Positions 47,622-55,567 of a DNA stretch of 64,000 bases are shown piece by piece. The notes under the pieces were generated by a model that was not told the DNA's origin, did no database searches, and worked only from the letters and a program-made list of their open reading frames with translations. Numbering within the stretch: the first letter of the stretch is position 1; each line of letters opens with the position of its first letter. The translations under genes were made by a program, and so were the position numbers. This DNA comes from an uncultured Synechococcus sp. (GTDB taxonomy: Bacteria; Cyanobacteriota; Cyanobacteriia; Phormidesmidales; Phormidesmidaceae), in contig CALDSK010000278.1 of assembly GCA_937911865.1 (NCBI GenBank), forward strand, positions 51,882 through 115,881. Reading direction: 5' to 3'.

Positions 47622-50600
47622 TTAAGCCTGTAATAAAGATGCAAGTGACAGATTTTGTCGGCTATCTCAGACCCGACGTGATTGCAGAGCCGCTGATTAA
47701 TCACTGGTATGCATGGAGCTATCTGATCTCGCCTGCTACGGCTTCTCGCTATCTCACGCAGTCGCAGTGTCGGGTAATGCAGTCGTTTATCGATGCGCCG
47801 CAGGTTCACGAAAAGACATTGCGCGATCCGGCGATGATGGGTGGAGCCTTTATCCAGCACCCGGCCAGTCGGGTAGACGAAGTGCGATCGCTTCTAGAAA
47901 CAACAAAGCGAGAACAACGTCAGCTGATCGGTCTGAGTAGTGCGATCGCCCACGCACAAAAACTGCTGGCACAGCATCCACCGGGCGACTCTCTCGAACC
48001 TCTCTACGCGCAAATTCCAGAGGCATTAAAAGGCTATGTCGAGCTAGTCTACGATGCTCAAAACAGTGCCTCTATTCGCTTCATTGAAGGGTTGATGTAT
48101 CGCAGTGAGTACTACAACCCTAGCAGTCAAAGTGTGGCGCTCTGCGTCGGAGATTGCGATCAGCGTGCCTTTGTGATGAGTACGCCTCGCCTGTCGGATG
48201 AAAGCAGCTTGCGCTTAAATCTTCCTTTTATAGACCCTCGGCTAGATCAGCTCTTTCAGATGCGCCACAAGCCGGGGTCCGTCGATTCGATGGCGGCTCT
48301 CTTAAGTATTCCAGAAAAAGAGCGTTCTTTTTTCTACAGGCTCTTTACTGCTGAGCCTCCTCGTCTATCTAAACCCTATGCAGACGGCGGTATCAGAGTG
48401 CGCTACTTCGGTCATGCCTGCGTCTTGATCGAAACTGCCGAGGTCTCCATTCTCTGCGATCCGCTTATCAGCTACGAGCATCCCACCGGCATGTCTCGCT
48501 ACAGCTACACTGATCTGCCTGAGACCATTGACTACGTTCTAATCACCCATAATCACCAAGACCACGTCATGCTCGAAACGCTGCTACAGCTGCGGCACAA
48601 AATCAAGCATCTCGTTGTGCCTAGCAGCCAAAAGGGCGCTCTCCTGGATCCTTCTCTCAAGCTGGCGCTACAGCAGATCGGATTCTCTCAGGTGTTGACC
48701 TTAGACGAGTTAGAAAGTGTTGAGCTGCCAGAGGGAGAAATCATCAGTATTCCTGTGCTAGGTGAGCATGGTGATCTTAACATTGCCACTAAAAACGCCT
48801 ATTGGATTGTGCTCAAAGGCCGCTCTATTCTCTGTGCCGCCGACTCTAACAATCTAGACTCTACCCTCTACACTCACATTCATCATCTTTTGGGTGATCT
48901 TGACCTGTTGTTTCTCGGTATGGAATGTGATGGCGCGCCCTTCACCTGGGCGTACGGGCCGCTGCTACCGAATGCGGTCCCTCACAAACAGGCTCAAACT
49001 CGTCGCTTAGATGGATCTAACGCGGTACGCGCGCAAGCGCTAATTGACTGCCTTAATCCGCAGCAGGTATACGTTTACGCGATGGGGCAAGAGCCCTGGC
49101 TGACCTATATTACCTCTATCGACTATGCGCCTGATGCTGCGCCAATTGTAGAATCTGACCGGTTGATTGCGGCCTGTAGAGCGCAAGGTAGAGTGTGCGA
49201 TCGCCTTTTCGGCCAGTACCAGATAACCCTATCTCCTGCTAAAGCACCTGTTAAAAAACAAGCACCTATTCCGGTTGTTGAATTTTCTCAAACCTCTCAC
49301 AATCAACAACTCTCTACAGTGCCAAAGCCGCCTGTCTCATCTGCCATTCGCTCTGACTTGTCTATGCCTGCCGATACCCTGACACCCTTTCTCAACCATC
49401 TGCAAACCCTTGATGTTCGCCTGTGGCTAGAAGGTGATATCCTGCGCTGCAACGCGCCTAAAGGGTCGCTCACACCTGCGCTGACCGCTCAGCTAAAAGA
49501 GAATAAACCGGCTATTATTGCTTTGCTCAAGGGCAGCACTGTTGTCTCGCCGCAACCGGATACTCCAGAGTCTTTTGACAAGCGCAAAACAGCACACATA
49601 GCCGACTGGCAAAAAGACGTTCAGCTACCGGCTGAGATTCGTCCCAATCGCTCTAATGCTTCGAGCACACTTACCAATATTCTCCTAACTGGCGCAACTG
49701 GCTTCCTTGGCGCATTTCTTCTTGATGAGCTACTCCACCAAACCGAAGCTACTATCTATTGCCTAATCCGTGCATCTGACGCTGCTGAGGCGCTGATTAA
49801 ACTCAAGCAGCGTCTCAGCGAATACAGAATTTGGCAGCCTGCCTTCGAGTCACGCATTCGTATAATCGCTGGCGATCTATCTCAGCTTTACCTTGGCCTC
49901 TCGAAGCAACAGTTCTACACGCTATCTGACCAAATTGATGCCATCTATCACAATGGCGCTCAGGTGCACCATATTTCTCCCTACGCTCAGCTGAGGGCTG
50001 CTAACGTCCTGGGCACCCAAGAAATCCTCAGGCTTGCCTGTCACGGTACGCCCAAACCACTGCACTATACCTCCACGCTGAGCGTGCTACCTCCTATTCC
50101 CCCTTCTGGCCAAACCAAAATCTCCGAGCAGATTGATCTAAGCCAGTATCCTGTGCCTGTTGGTGGCTACAACCGCAGCAAATGGGTCGCCGAACATTTG
50201 GTAGCTGAGGCTCAAAACCGTTATTTGCCGACTACTATCTATCGGCCCGGTCCTATCTCTGGTCACAGCCAAACGGGCGTTTTTAACCCTAATGACTTTC
50301 TTTATCGCCTGATGCAGGGCTATGTTCAGTCTGGCATAGCGCCTGAAGGAGAAACCCCGCTCGATCTGCTGCCAGTTGACTACGCTGCTAAAGCGATTGT
50401 CTATCTCTCCAGACAGCCTGCGGCTGTTGGCAAAGCCTTTCACCTCATTCATCCACGCCCAGCACCCTCAGATTTGTTGTTTGACGCCTGTCAGCTCGCA
50501 GGCTATTCCATCAGACGCGTTCCCTACAACATTTGGCACCAAAAGCTTCAGCACATCGCTAAAGATGACCCAGCTCATCCGCTATATCCTCTAGCGGCTC

Positions 50601-50809
50601 TCTTTGCCTCTCGCCAAAATAGTCCTGAAAATGCTGCTCAAACTTCTTTCGAAACTTCTTTAGAAATTCCCTTTGACACCAGTCAAACCTATTCCTTGCT
50701 AAAAGATGCACCCTTTGATTTGCCTCCGCTCGATCTTTCTCTTTTCAACACCTATGCCAGAGCTATGCTGCCAAGCAAAACTCACATCTCCCCGCCTGTG
50801 TTGACCTAA
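47618..50809 (+). CDS. Fusion: CmlA-like diiron hydroxylase - TubC docking - thioester reductase
   Basis: A 1063-residue three-part protein. Residues 1 to about 545 resemble CmlA-type beta-hydroxylases: a helical N-terminal part, then a metallo-beta-lactamase fold with THNHQDH (His311, His313, Asp315, His316), GEHGDL (Glu383) and AADSNNLD (Asp409). The spacing resembles the CmlA diiron ligands as I recall them. Residues about 586-640 (FLNHLQTLDVRLWLEGDILR...LKENKPAIIALLK) are a TubC-like docking domain, here internal. The rest is a Lys2-type thioester reductase with TGATGFLG (about 691) and YNRSK (Tyr851, Lys855). It probably hydroxylates the last PCP-bound residue at the beta carbon and releases the chain as aldehyde or alcohol. 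The GTG start lies in an overlap with the final NRPS. Joining these functions in one trans-acting protein is unusual. Confidence 0.87.
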   Translation: MIKPVIKMQVTDFVGYLRPDVIAEPLINHWYAWSYLISPATASRYLTQSQCRVMQSFIDAPQVHEKTLRDPAMMGGAFIQHPASRVDEVRSLLETTKREQRQLIGLSSAIAHAQKLLAQHPPGDSLEPLYAQIPEALKGYVELVYDAQNSASIRFIEGLMYRSEYYNPSSQSVALCVGDCDQRAFVMSTPRLSDESSLRLNLPFIDPRLDQLFQMRHKPGSVDSMAALLSIPEKERSFFYRLFTAEPPRLSKPYADGGIRVRYFGHACVLIETAEVSILCDPLISYEHPTGMSRYSYTDLPETIDYVLITHNHQDHVMLETLLQLRHKIKHLVVPSSQKGALLDPSLKLALQQIGFSQVLTLDELESVELPEGEIISIPVLGEHGDLNIATKNAYWIVLKGRSILCAADSNNLDSTLYTHIHHLLGDLDLLFLGMECDGAPFTWAYGPLLPNAVPHKQAQTRRLDGSNAVRAQALIDCLNPQQVYVYAMGQEPWLTYITSIDYAPDAAPIVESDRLIAACRAQGRVCDRLFGQYQITLSPAKAPVKKQAPIPVVEFSQTSHNQQLSTVPKPPVSSAIRSDLSMPADTLTPFLNHLQTLDVRLWLEGDILRCNAPKGSLTPALTAQLKENKPAIIALLKGSTVVSPQPDTPESFDKRKTAHIADWQKDVQLPAEIRPNRSNASSTLTNILLTGATGFLGAFLLDELLHQTEATIYCLIRASDAAEALIKLKQRLSEYRIWQPAFESRIRIIAGDLSQLYLGLSKQQFYTLSDQIDAIYHNGAQVHHISPYAQLRAANVLGTQEILRLACHGTPKPLHYTSTLSVLPPIPPSGQTKISEQIDLSQYPVPVGGYNRSKWVAEHLVAEAQNRYLPTTIYRPGPISGHSQTGVFNPNDFLYRLMQGYVQSGIAPEGETPLDLLPVDYAAKAIVYLSRQPAAVGKAFHLIHPRPAPSDLLFDACQLAGYSIRRVPYNIWHQKLQHIAKDDPAHPLYPLAALFASRQNSPENAAQTSFETSLEIPFDTSQTYSLLKDAPFDLPPLDLSLFNTYARAMLPSKTHISPPVLT

Positions 50810-50836
50810 ATCTGTTCATCATTCATTGTTATCATC

Positions 50837-51760
50837 ATGACTCGCTACGCCGACTACGACAATTGGGCATGGCTGTACAACCAAACGATGGGCCCAGAGT
50901 ACAGCCAGCCCCAGCTAGATCTATTGAAGCGCGTTCTTTTGCCCTATATTCCTTGCAATGGTGAGATTCTAGATCTGTGCTGTGGTACCGGACAGCTCAT
51001 ACAGCCTTTGGTGGAGAGGGGCTATAAGGTCTCGGGGCTAGATGGCTCTGAAGATATGATCAGCTATGCTCGCAAAAACGCGCCGCAGGCTACTTACTAT
51101 GTAGAAGATGCTCGTACATTCGATTTAGAGAACCGCTTTGACGGTGTTTTTTCGACTAGCGCATCGCTCAATCACCTGATGAGTATAGAGGATCTAACGC
51201 AGGTATTTGAGCGGGTTTACAATGCGCTAAAGCCGGGTGGCATGTTTGTTTTTGATCTCAACCATCCTAGTCAGCTGGAGCGGTGGTGGCAGGGGCAACC
51301 GACTGAAGGTGAACTCAATGCCTACTACGCCTGGATGATTATCCCTCACTACGACGCTAGCTCTGCTACAGGAGACTTTCAGGTCACTATTTTTCAAGCG
51401 CTGAATCGTTCGCTGGGCCTGTTTGATAAACTTCTTCTTCCGCTTAAGCGGCTAGTGTACAGGCTACTTAGCCGTCCTCGTTTTGTTGGTCTGCGGCTCA
51501 AGCTGATACAGAAGTTAAATAAGATTGAGCCTCATTGGAAGTGCAAAGAGCTTGTTTATCCAGTTAAAGGTCATAGTCTAGACTCAGTCAAAGAGGCGTT
51601 AGACAAAACGGGCTTTCAGACGGTTTCTATTCAAACAATTGATGGCCGATTGGAGATAGATAACAACCATTCAGCCCACTTTGTTTGTGCAAAACCGACG
51701 CTTATAAAGCAGTCTCAAGCTCAGCGATCGCACTCAGTGGCTACCACGACTCCTACTTAG
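50837..51760 (+). CDS. Class I SAM-dependent methyltransferase
   Basis: A 307-residue methyltransferase. Motif I is LDLCCGTGQ (about 45-53), followed by GLDGSEDMISYARK and YVEDARTF, then LKPGGMFVFDLNHP. There is no membrane segment. It begins 27 bp after the reductase stop and is 29 bp ahead of the aminotransferase, so the three are probably one transcript. N-, O- or C-methylation cannot be told apart from the sequence. Given its neighbours, N-methylation or N,N-dimethylation of the amine formed at the reduced C-terminus is the favoured idea; O-methylation of a hydroxyl made by the upstream monooxygenase is the main alternative. Confidence 0.88.
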   Translation: MTRYADYDNWAWLYNQTMGPEYSQPQLDLLKRVLLPYIPCNGEILDLCCGTGQLIQPLVERGYKVSGLDGSEDMISYARKNAPQATYYVEDARTFDLENRFDGVFSTSASLNHLMSIEDLTQVFERVYNALKPGGMFVFDLNHPSQLERWWQGQPTEGELNAYYAWMIIPHYDASSATGDFQVTIFQALNRSLGLFDKLLLPLKRLVYRLLSRPRFVGLRLKLIQKLNKIEPHWKCKELVYPVKGHSLDSVKEALDKTGFQTVSIQTIDGRLEIDNNHSAHFVCAKPTLIKQSQAQRSHSVATTTPT

Positions 51761-51789
51761 TCAGTATCAATTAGTCTTTTGTCCCCCCT

Positions 51790-53250
51790 ATGCCCATGCC
51801 TACGACTTCCTTGCAAACCAAACAACAGCATCTGCAGTCTGTCATCGACTGCTACAACCGGCGCACACCCAAGTCAAAGCAGTTTGCTGCGGCCAATCGC
51901 TCAGTCCTTGCCGATAAAAGCTCTATTGGTTTTAGCTTTTCACCTGAAACGAAGGAGATGTGCTATCCGGTCGTTGCGACGCGATCGCAAGGCGCAAGAT
52001 TGTGGGATATCGATGGTAACGAATACATCGATATCCTGATGGGCCTAGGGACTAATCTGTTTGGCCACAATCCACCTTTTATCAAAGCAGCTATTGAACA
52101 GCAGCTACAAAAAGGTATTCAAATCGGGCCGCAGTCAGAGCTAGTGAGTACAACTGCTCACCTTGTCAGTGAGCTAACTGGCATGGCGCGTGTCGCCTTC
52201 AGCAATACTGGTACAGAAGCTGTGATGACGGCTGTGCGGATTGCTCGGGCCGCCACCGGACGCAACAAAATTGCTGTTTTTACCAATTCTTATCATGGCC
52301 ACTTCAACGACGCGCTAATGCGGGCACCGCTCAGTGAGTATGCGAGAAAAAAGGCCGTGCGCATCGCTGAGCAAAAGTCCTGGCTAAAACCTTTAGGCTG
52401 GCTGCTCAATCAGCGTATTAATGCTCGCGCTGTGCCTGCCGCGATTGGTATTCCAGATGCAGTTTCCCAAAATGTCATTGTTTTAGAATACAACAACTTT
52501 CAATCTCTAAATGCGATCAAGGCGCATCAAAAAGATCTGGCTGCTGTCCTCGTAGAACCCGTCCAAAGTCGCTGCCCAGAGCTGCAGCCTCAAACTTTTT
52601 TAACCCGCTTAAGAACGCTCACTGAAGATCTTGATATTGCGCTCATCTTTGATGAAATGGTAACAGGTTTTCGAATAGAGCAGGGCGGCGCACAGGCACA
52701 CTTTGGGATTGCTGCTGATATTGCCACCTACAGTAAGATTGTCGGCGGCGGTCTACCGCTATCTGTCATTGCAGGTAAGCCGCGGTTTATGAATCATATT
52801 GACGGTGGTTCGTGGCAGTTTGGTGACGGCTCATCGCCACAGGTCCCCACTACGTTCTTTGCCGGTACCTTTTGCAAACATCCGCTTTCACTGGCCGCTG
52901 CCCAGGCTGCGCTTTCTTACATGAAAGCAGAAGGGCCTTCTCTACAGGCGGAGCTGACGCAGAAGGCAAAATCGCTGGCCAACCGGCTAAATGTCTTTAC
53001 TGCTAGGGCCGATATGCCTGTTCGGTTTACGCAGTTTGGATCGTTTTTTGCGATCGCCCTCACTCAAAGTCAGCTCACCCCGCTGGCCACTAGCCTACTC
53101 TCCTATCATCTGCTCAATCAGGGCATTCACCTGCGTGGCGGTGACAAAGGCGGCTTTCTTTCCACTGCTCATACCTCAGAAGATATTGAAGCTATCTACA
53201 GGGCGTTTACAGAGGGTCTGTTAACGCTTCAAGAGGTCGGATACGTGTAG
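51790..53250 (+). CDS. Class III PLP aminotransferase (GSA-aminotransferase-like)
   Basis: A 486-residue aspartate-aminotransferase-fold enzyme of class III. It shows VAFSNTGTEAVMTAVRIARAATGRNKI, YHGHFND, LIFDEMVTGFR and TYSKIVGGGLPLS, with the PLP Lys at about 316. It is close in style to aminotransferase domains embedded in PKS/NRPS lines (McyE, MycA) and to the stand-alone MxcL enzyme, which aminates the aldehyde released by a reductase domain in myxochelin synthesis. Its place two genes after the thioester reductase favours reductive amination of the released aldehyde. The alternative is in-trans transamination of a beta-keto chain left by the degenerate KRs. A second ATG six bases downstream (51796) is equally possible as start. 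Confidence 0.9.
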   Translation: MPMPTTSLQTKQQHLQSVIDCYNRRTPKSKQFAAANRSVLADKSSIGFSFSPETKEMCYPVVATRSQGARLWDIDGNEYIDILMGLGTNLFGHNPPFIKAAIEQQLQKGIQIGPQSELVSTTAHLVSELTGMARVAFSNTGTEAVMTAVRIARAATGRNKIAVFTNSYHGHFNDALMRAPLSEYARKKAVRIAEQKSWLKPLGWLLNQRINARAVPAAIGIPDAVSQNVIVLEYNNFQSLNAIKAHQKDLAAVLVEPVQSRCPELQPQTFLTRLRTLTEDLDIALIFDEMVTGFRIEQGGAQAHFGIAADIATYSKIVGGGLPLSVIAGKPRFMNHIDGGSWQFGDGSSPQVPTTFFAGTFCKHPLSLAAAQAALSYMKAEGPSLQAELTQKAKSLANRLNVFTARADMPVRFTQFGSFFAIALTQSQLTPLATSLLSYHLLNQGIHLRGGDKGGFLSTAHTSEDIEAIYRAFTEGLLTLQEVGYV

Positions 53251-53360
53251 ATTAGTCAATTCCAGATTGATCAGCTCTCCTTGACCAGCTTCAGATTGTC
53301 ATACTCGGCTTTTCAAAGAGAACATTCCGCCAAAAACATTCTACAAAAAGGTACAAATCC

Positions 53361-53585
53361 ATGGCCCAACAAACCGAACCTACCTACCGCGTTGTCATTA
53401 GTGATGAAGGCCGCTATTCTATCTGGCCAGAATGCAAAGAAATTCCCTGGGGCTGGCGGGCCGATGGAAAAAGCGGCCCCAGGCAAACCTGCCTGGACTA
53501 CATTTCCGAAGTCTGGACAGACATGCGGCCGCTGAGCCTACAAACCGCAATGGCAGAGGCTCAAAAACAATCTAGCCATGACTGA
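53361..53585 (+). CDS. MbtH-like protein
   Basis: A 74-residue MbtH family protein: YRVVISDEGRYSIWPECKEIPWGWRADGK, then CLDYISEVWTDMRPLS. The conserved SIWP, GW and VWTDMRP blocks with the three family tryptophans are present. MbtH proteins bind NRPS adenylation domains and help them fold or activate amino acids, so it probably supports several of the ten A domains upstream. It lies 110 bp after the aminotransferase and overlaps the next ORF by 8 bp. Confidence 0.95.
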   Translation: MAQQTEPTYRVVISDEGRYSIWPECKEIPWGWRADGKSGPRQTCLDYISEVWTDMRPLSLQTAMAEAQKQSSHD

Positions 53586-54165
53586 TGTACTGACTTCAAT
53601 CGACGACCGCGTCCAAGAACAATCTGTGAAACGACCTGCCAACAATTCAGCCGACAACCCAGCCGATAATTTGTCAGAGCGTTCACCAGAGATCCTCGAT
53701 CTGCTAGTGCCTTGGGATATTCCTCTAGAGTGTCAGCTAGAACTGCCGGTAAAACAACAGATTGAAGAGAGCTTGCGATCGCTCCTCCAAGCTCTAAATA
53801 ACCCAAACTTTTTTGAAGCTCAGCATCAAATCCATAAAATCCTCAACACCTTTTCAACCCCCGAAACCCAACCCGCCCAAGTCAAAATCACTAAAACTGC
53901 CCTCAGTACCGCCGACGTTGAAGACTACGACACCTATTTCCACATCAACCACGTCCAAACCAGCAGCGACGAAGCCACAGCCTTGCTCATTACCCGCGGC
54001 CTCCTCACCAACTGCAACAAATTCATCACCCTCTGCTGCACCACCCCAAACCTATCGCCCCAACACATTACTCAACAAAAACAAGGCTTCATCAGCTATA
54101 TTTACCTCCTCACCCGCGTCTTCAATATCCAAGATTTCCCCCATTCTTCGTCTCCCAGCTCCTAA
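53578..54165 (+). CDS. Unrecognised protein next to MbtH
   Basis: I do not recognise this 195-residue ORF. The N-terminus is low in complexity (NNSADNPADNLSE, a 12-bp duplication), then a segment predicted to be helical (ILDLLVPWDIPLECQLELPVKQQIEESLRSLLQALN) and a Thr/Asn-rich middle. There is no signal peptide or membrane segment. It overlaps the MbtH gene by 8 bp, which supports translation. The second half uses C-ending codons much more than the NRPS genes, and the last residues (HSSSPSS) run into a short repeat region, so the true C-terminus may be altered. It could be the first half of a gene split from the ORF at 54264. Confidence 0.55.
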   Translation: MTDVLTSIDDRVQEQSVKRPANNSADNPADNLSERSPEILDLLVPWDIPLECQLELPVKQQIEESLRSLLQALNNPNFFEAQHQIHKILNTFSTPETQPAQVKITKTALSTADVEDYDTYFHINHVQTSSDEATALLITRGLLTNCNKFITLCCTTPNLSPQHITQQKQGFISYIYLLTRVFNIQDFPHSSSPSS

Positions 54166-54220
54166 CTCATCACTCTTAACTCCGTCACTCCTAACTTCTA
54201 ACTCCATCACTCCTAAGTCT
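54158..54220. repeat. Short degenerate tandem repeat (CTCCTAACT / CCATCACT type)
   Basis: A run of variants of CTCCTAA, CTCATCA, CTCTTAA and CTCCGTCA with a period of 7-8 bases, like the short tandem repeats common between cyanobacterial genes. It supplies the stop codon of the ORF at 53578 and separates it from the ORF at 54264. It has no evident coding role. Confidence 0.7.
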
Positions 54221-54263
54221 GACTTCCCCATCTCTTATTAACAAATCATCCCCTGGCAGCAAA

Positions 54264-54827
54264 ATGTGTTTTCCACAAGACATCTGGCAAGGCTTCCACT
54301 GGTCCTTTTTCATCAACGTCCAGGGCCTTATCATTAGCCTCAGCCGTTTTGAGGCTCAGCTCGCCCTCGGCAATCTCCCCGCCGCCAAAACCGAACTTGC
54401 CACTGCCACAGATCTCATGCTCGCTTCCGGTGCCTCCATGGAACTCGCGGGCAGCTTCAGCCACACCCAATACGAACAATCTGTGCGTCCTACAATGGCT
54501 CCTCCCCAAGTGAAGTCCACCAACTTCAGCGGCCTTATGTCTTGGGAACATGCCGCCCTCATGCAAATTTGGAAACGTCTCCGCCCGGCTTTTGAGCATT
54601 TGCCGACAGAACTTCAACCTCAGCACCAAGCCTTTGTCCAGGCCTATAAGTCTCTAGCTATCGCCCACCGAGCCGTTTGTGAAAAATTTGGCGGCGCAGA
54701 CAGCGGCAGTATCCGGTTCGACCAAGGCTACGCACTAGATACCTTAGACAAATTTAGCCAAAGCCGTCTAAGGCTCATTGACCCGTCGAATCAGGCAGCC
54801 GAATCATGCCCTTTTCACTTGAACTAA
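54264..54827 (+). CDS. Unrecognised helical protein
   Basis: I do not recognise this 187-residue ORF. It looks like a real protein: QGFHWSFFINVQGLIISLSRFEAQLALGNL, an Ala-rich helix (AAKTELATATDLMLASGASMELAG), a loop with YEQSVRPTMAPP and FSGLMSWEHAALM, then another helix. There is no signal peptide or metal motif. No Shine-Dalgarno stands before the ATG, and the frame is open upstream to about 54195, so the real start may be earlier or the protein may once have continued from the ORF at 53578. Its position between MbtH and the transporter/tyrosinase pair suggests a cluster role. The 171 bp after it (to 54998) show nothing I can support. Confidence 0.6.
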   Translation: MCFPQDIWQGFHWSFFINVQGLIISLSRFEAQLALGNLPAAKTELATATDLMLASGASMELAGSFSHTQYEQSVRPTMAPPQVKSTNFSGLMSWEHAALMQIWKRLRPAFEHLPTELQPQHQAFVQAYKSLAIAHRAVCEKFGGADSGSIRFDQGYALDTLDKFSQSRLRLIDPSNQAAESCPFHLN

Positions 54828-54998
54828 GCGTAATTTACTCATACTCAGCTTTCCGAACAGGGCGGATCATTAGCAATGAACCAAATGTTCTAATTATCAT
54901 TGCAAGTAATGGCCTTAACGCCGTTCTGCTATTAGAAGAGGACTGCTCTAGCGTTCAAAAAACGCTTGGTTTTGAGTGTCAGAGCGTCGGATAGTCGG

Positions 54999-55400
54999 TT
55001 AGATCGCTCTCACCAACGCTACTTTTCCATACCTCGGATCAATCTCTACTCCCAAAATACTCACGTATTTATTTGAAGACAGCTGATAAGTGCCTGTTTC
55101 TCCTGGGCTCAACGTCAAACAGGTGTTAAAAACAGCCTTTCGATGCTCTAGCGGCAAGAAAGCGGTCTCGCCAATATCGAGTACGGCTTCGTTGAGATAA
55201 GAGACTTGTCCTTGGTGGTTCAAAATGCCCGCTGGGACAGAATACTGTTCGCACCAGTTAACGGCAAGAAACCACTTTGCATCAGAAATGCGAGAGAAAA
55301 CTCTTTCAGGCTTTGGGTGCTGTAGCACTCGGTAGCCACCTTCGACTGAAAGCAACGTACCGCCTAAAAATCCGCAAACAAGGTCAATGGATGGTGCCAT
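54999..55400 (-). CDS. Small PAS-like hypothetical protein
   Basis: A 133-residue protein on the minus strand. The middle (AKWFLAVNWCEQYSVPAGILNHQGQVSYLNEAVLDIG) has the look of a PAS sensor fold (a 'what is seen next' loop before a helix), but I see no attached output domain. I chose ATG at 55400; a TTG two codons upstream is possible. Directly upstream lies a perfect 32-bp palindrome that could be its operator. It may be a stand-alone sensor or an unrelated neighbour. It points the same way as the MFS gene but is separated by 160 bp containing two inverted repeats. Confidence 0.6.
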   Translation of the reverse strand: MAPSIDLVCGFLGGTLLSVEGGYRVLQHPKPERVFSRISDAKWFLAVNWCEQYSVPAGILNHQGQVSYLNEAVLDIGETAFLPLEHRKAVFNTCLTLSPGETGTYQLSSNKYVSILGVEIDPRYGKVALVRAI

Positions 55401-55430
55401 AATCAAACGCTGGGTCTAACGATAGTGTAT

Positions 55431-55462
55431 AGCAAATGTCCTAATGCATTAGGACATTTGCT
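55431..55462. repeat. Perfect 32-bp palindrome
   Basis: The left arm AGCAAATGTCCTAATG (55431-55446) is followed directly by its exact reverse complement (55447-55462). It lies 30 bp upstream of the small minus-strand gene and about 105 bp after the MFS stop. No T-run follows on either strand, so it is more likely an operator or a cruciform-prone element than a simple terminator. Confidence 0.85.
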
Positions 55463-55464
55463 CA

Positions 55465-55523
55465 GAAGAGTTGCTTGTCCGCTATAAGTTGCAGCTTCTC
55501 GTTAGTGTCTTAAGCAACTCTTC
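55465..55523. repeat. 12-bp inverted repeat with 35-base loop
   Basis: GAAGAGTTGCTT (55465-55476) and AAGCAACTCTTC (55512-55523) are exact reverse complements. It sits next to the 32-bp palindrome and downstream of the MFS stop. It may fold in RNA, but no poly-T follows, so its role is unclear. Confidence 0.65.
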
Positions 55524-55567
55524 GAGAGCTATATATAACTTTTTGGCCAATCTTCTTTAACTCATCT

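Noticed and set aside
53281..53535. An 84-codon ORF overlapping the MbtH gene
   Set aside because: It lies in another frame across a clear MbtH gene and has no protein-like features.
54246..54629. A 127-codon minus-strand ORF opposite the unknown protein
   Set aside because: Composition (Gly/His-rich, low hydrophobic order) is that of an antisense shadow; the plus-strand frame looks far more protein-like.
54806..54994. A 62-codon plus-strand ORF after the unknown helical protein
   Set aside because: It overlaps the previous gene, has no recognisable motif or ribosome site and looks like chance.
55431..55462. Reading the palindrome as a rho-independent terminator for the MFS gene
   Set aside because: No T-run follows on either strand and the stem is AT-rich with no loop.
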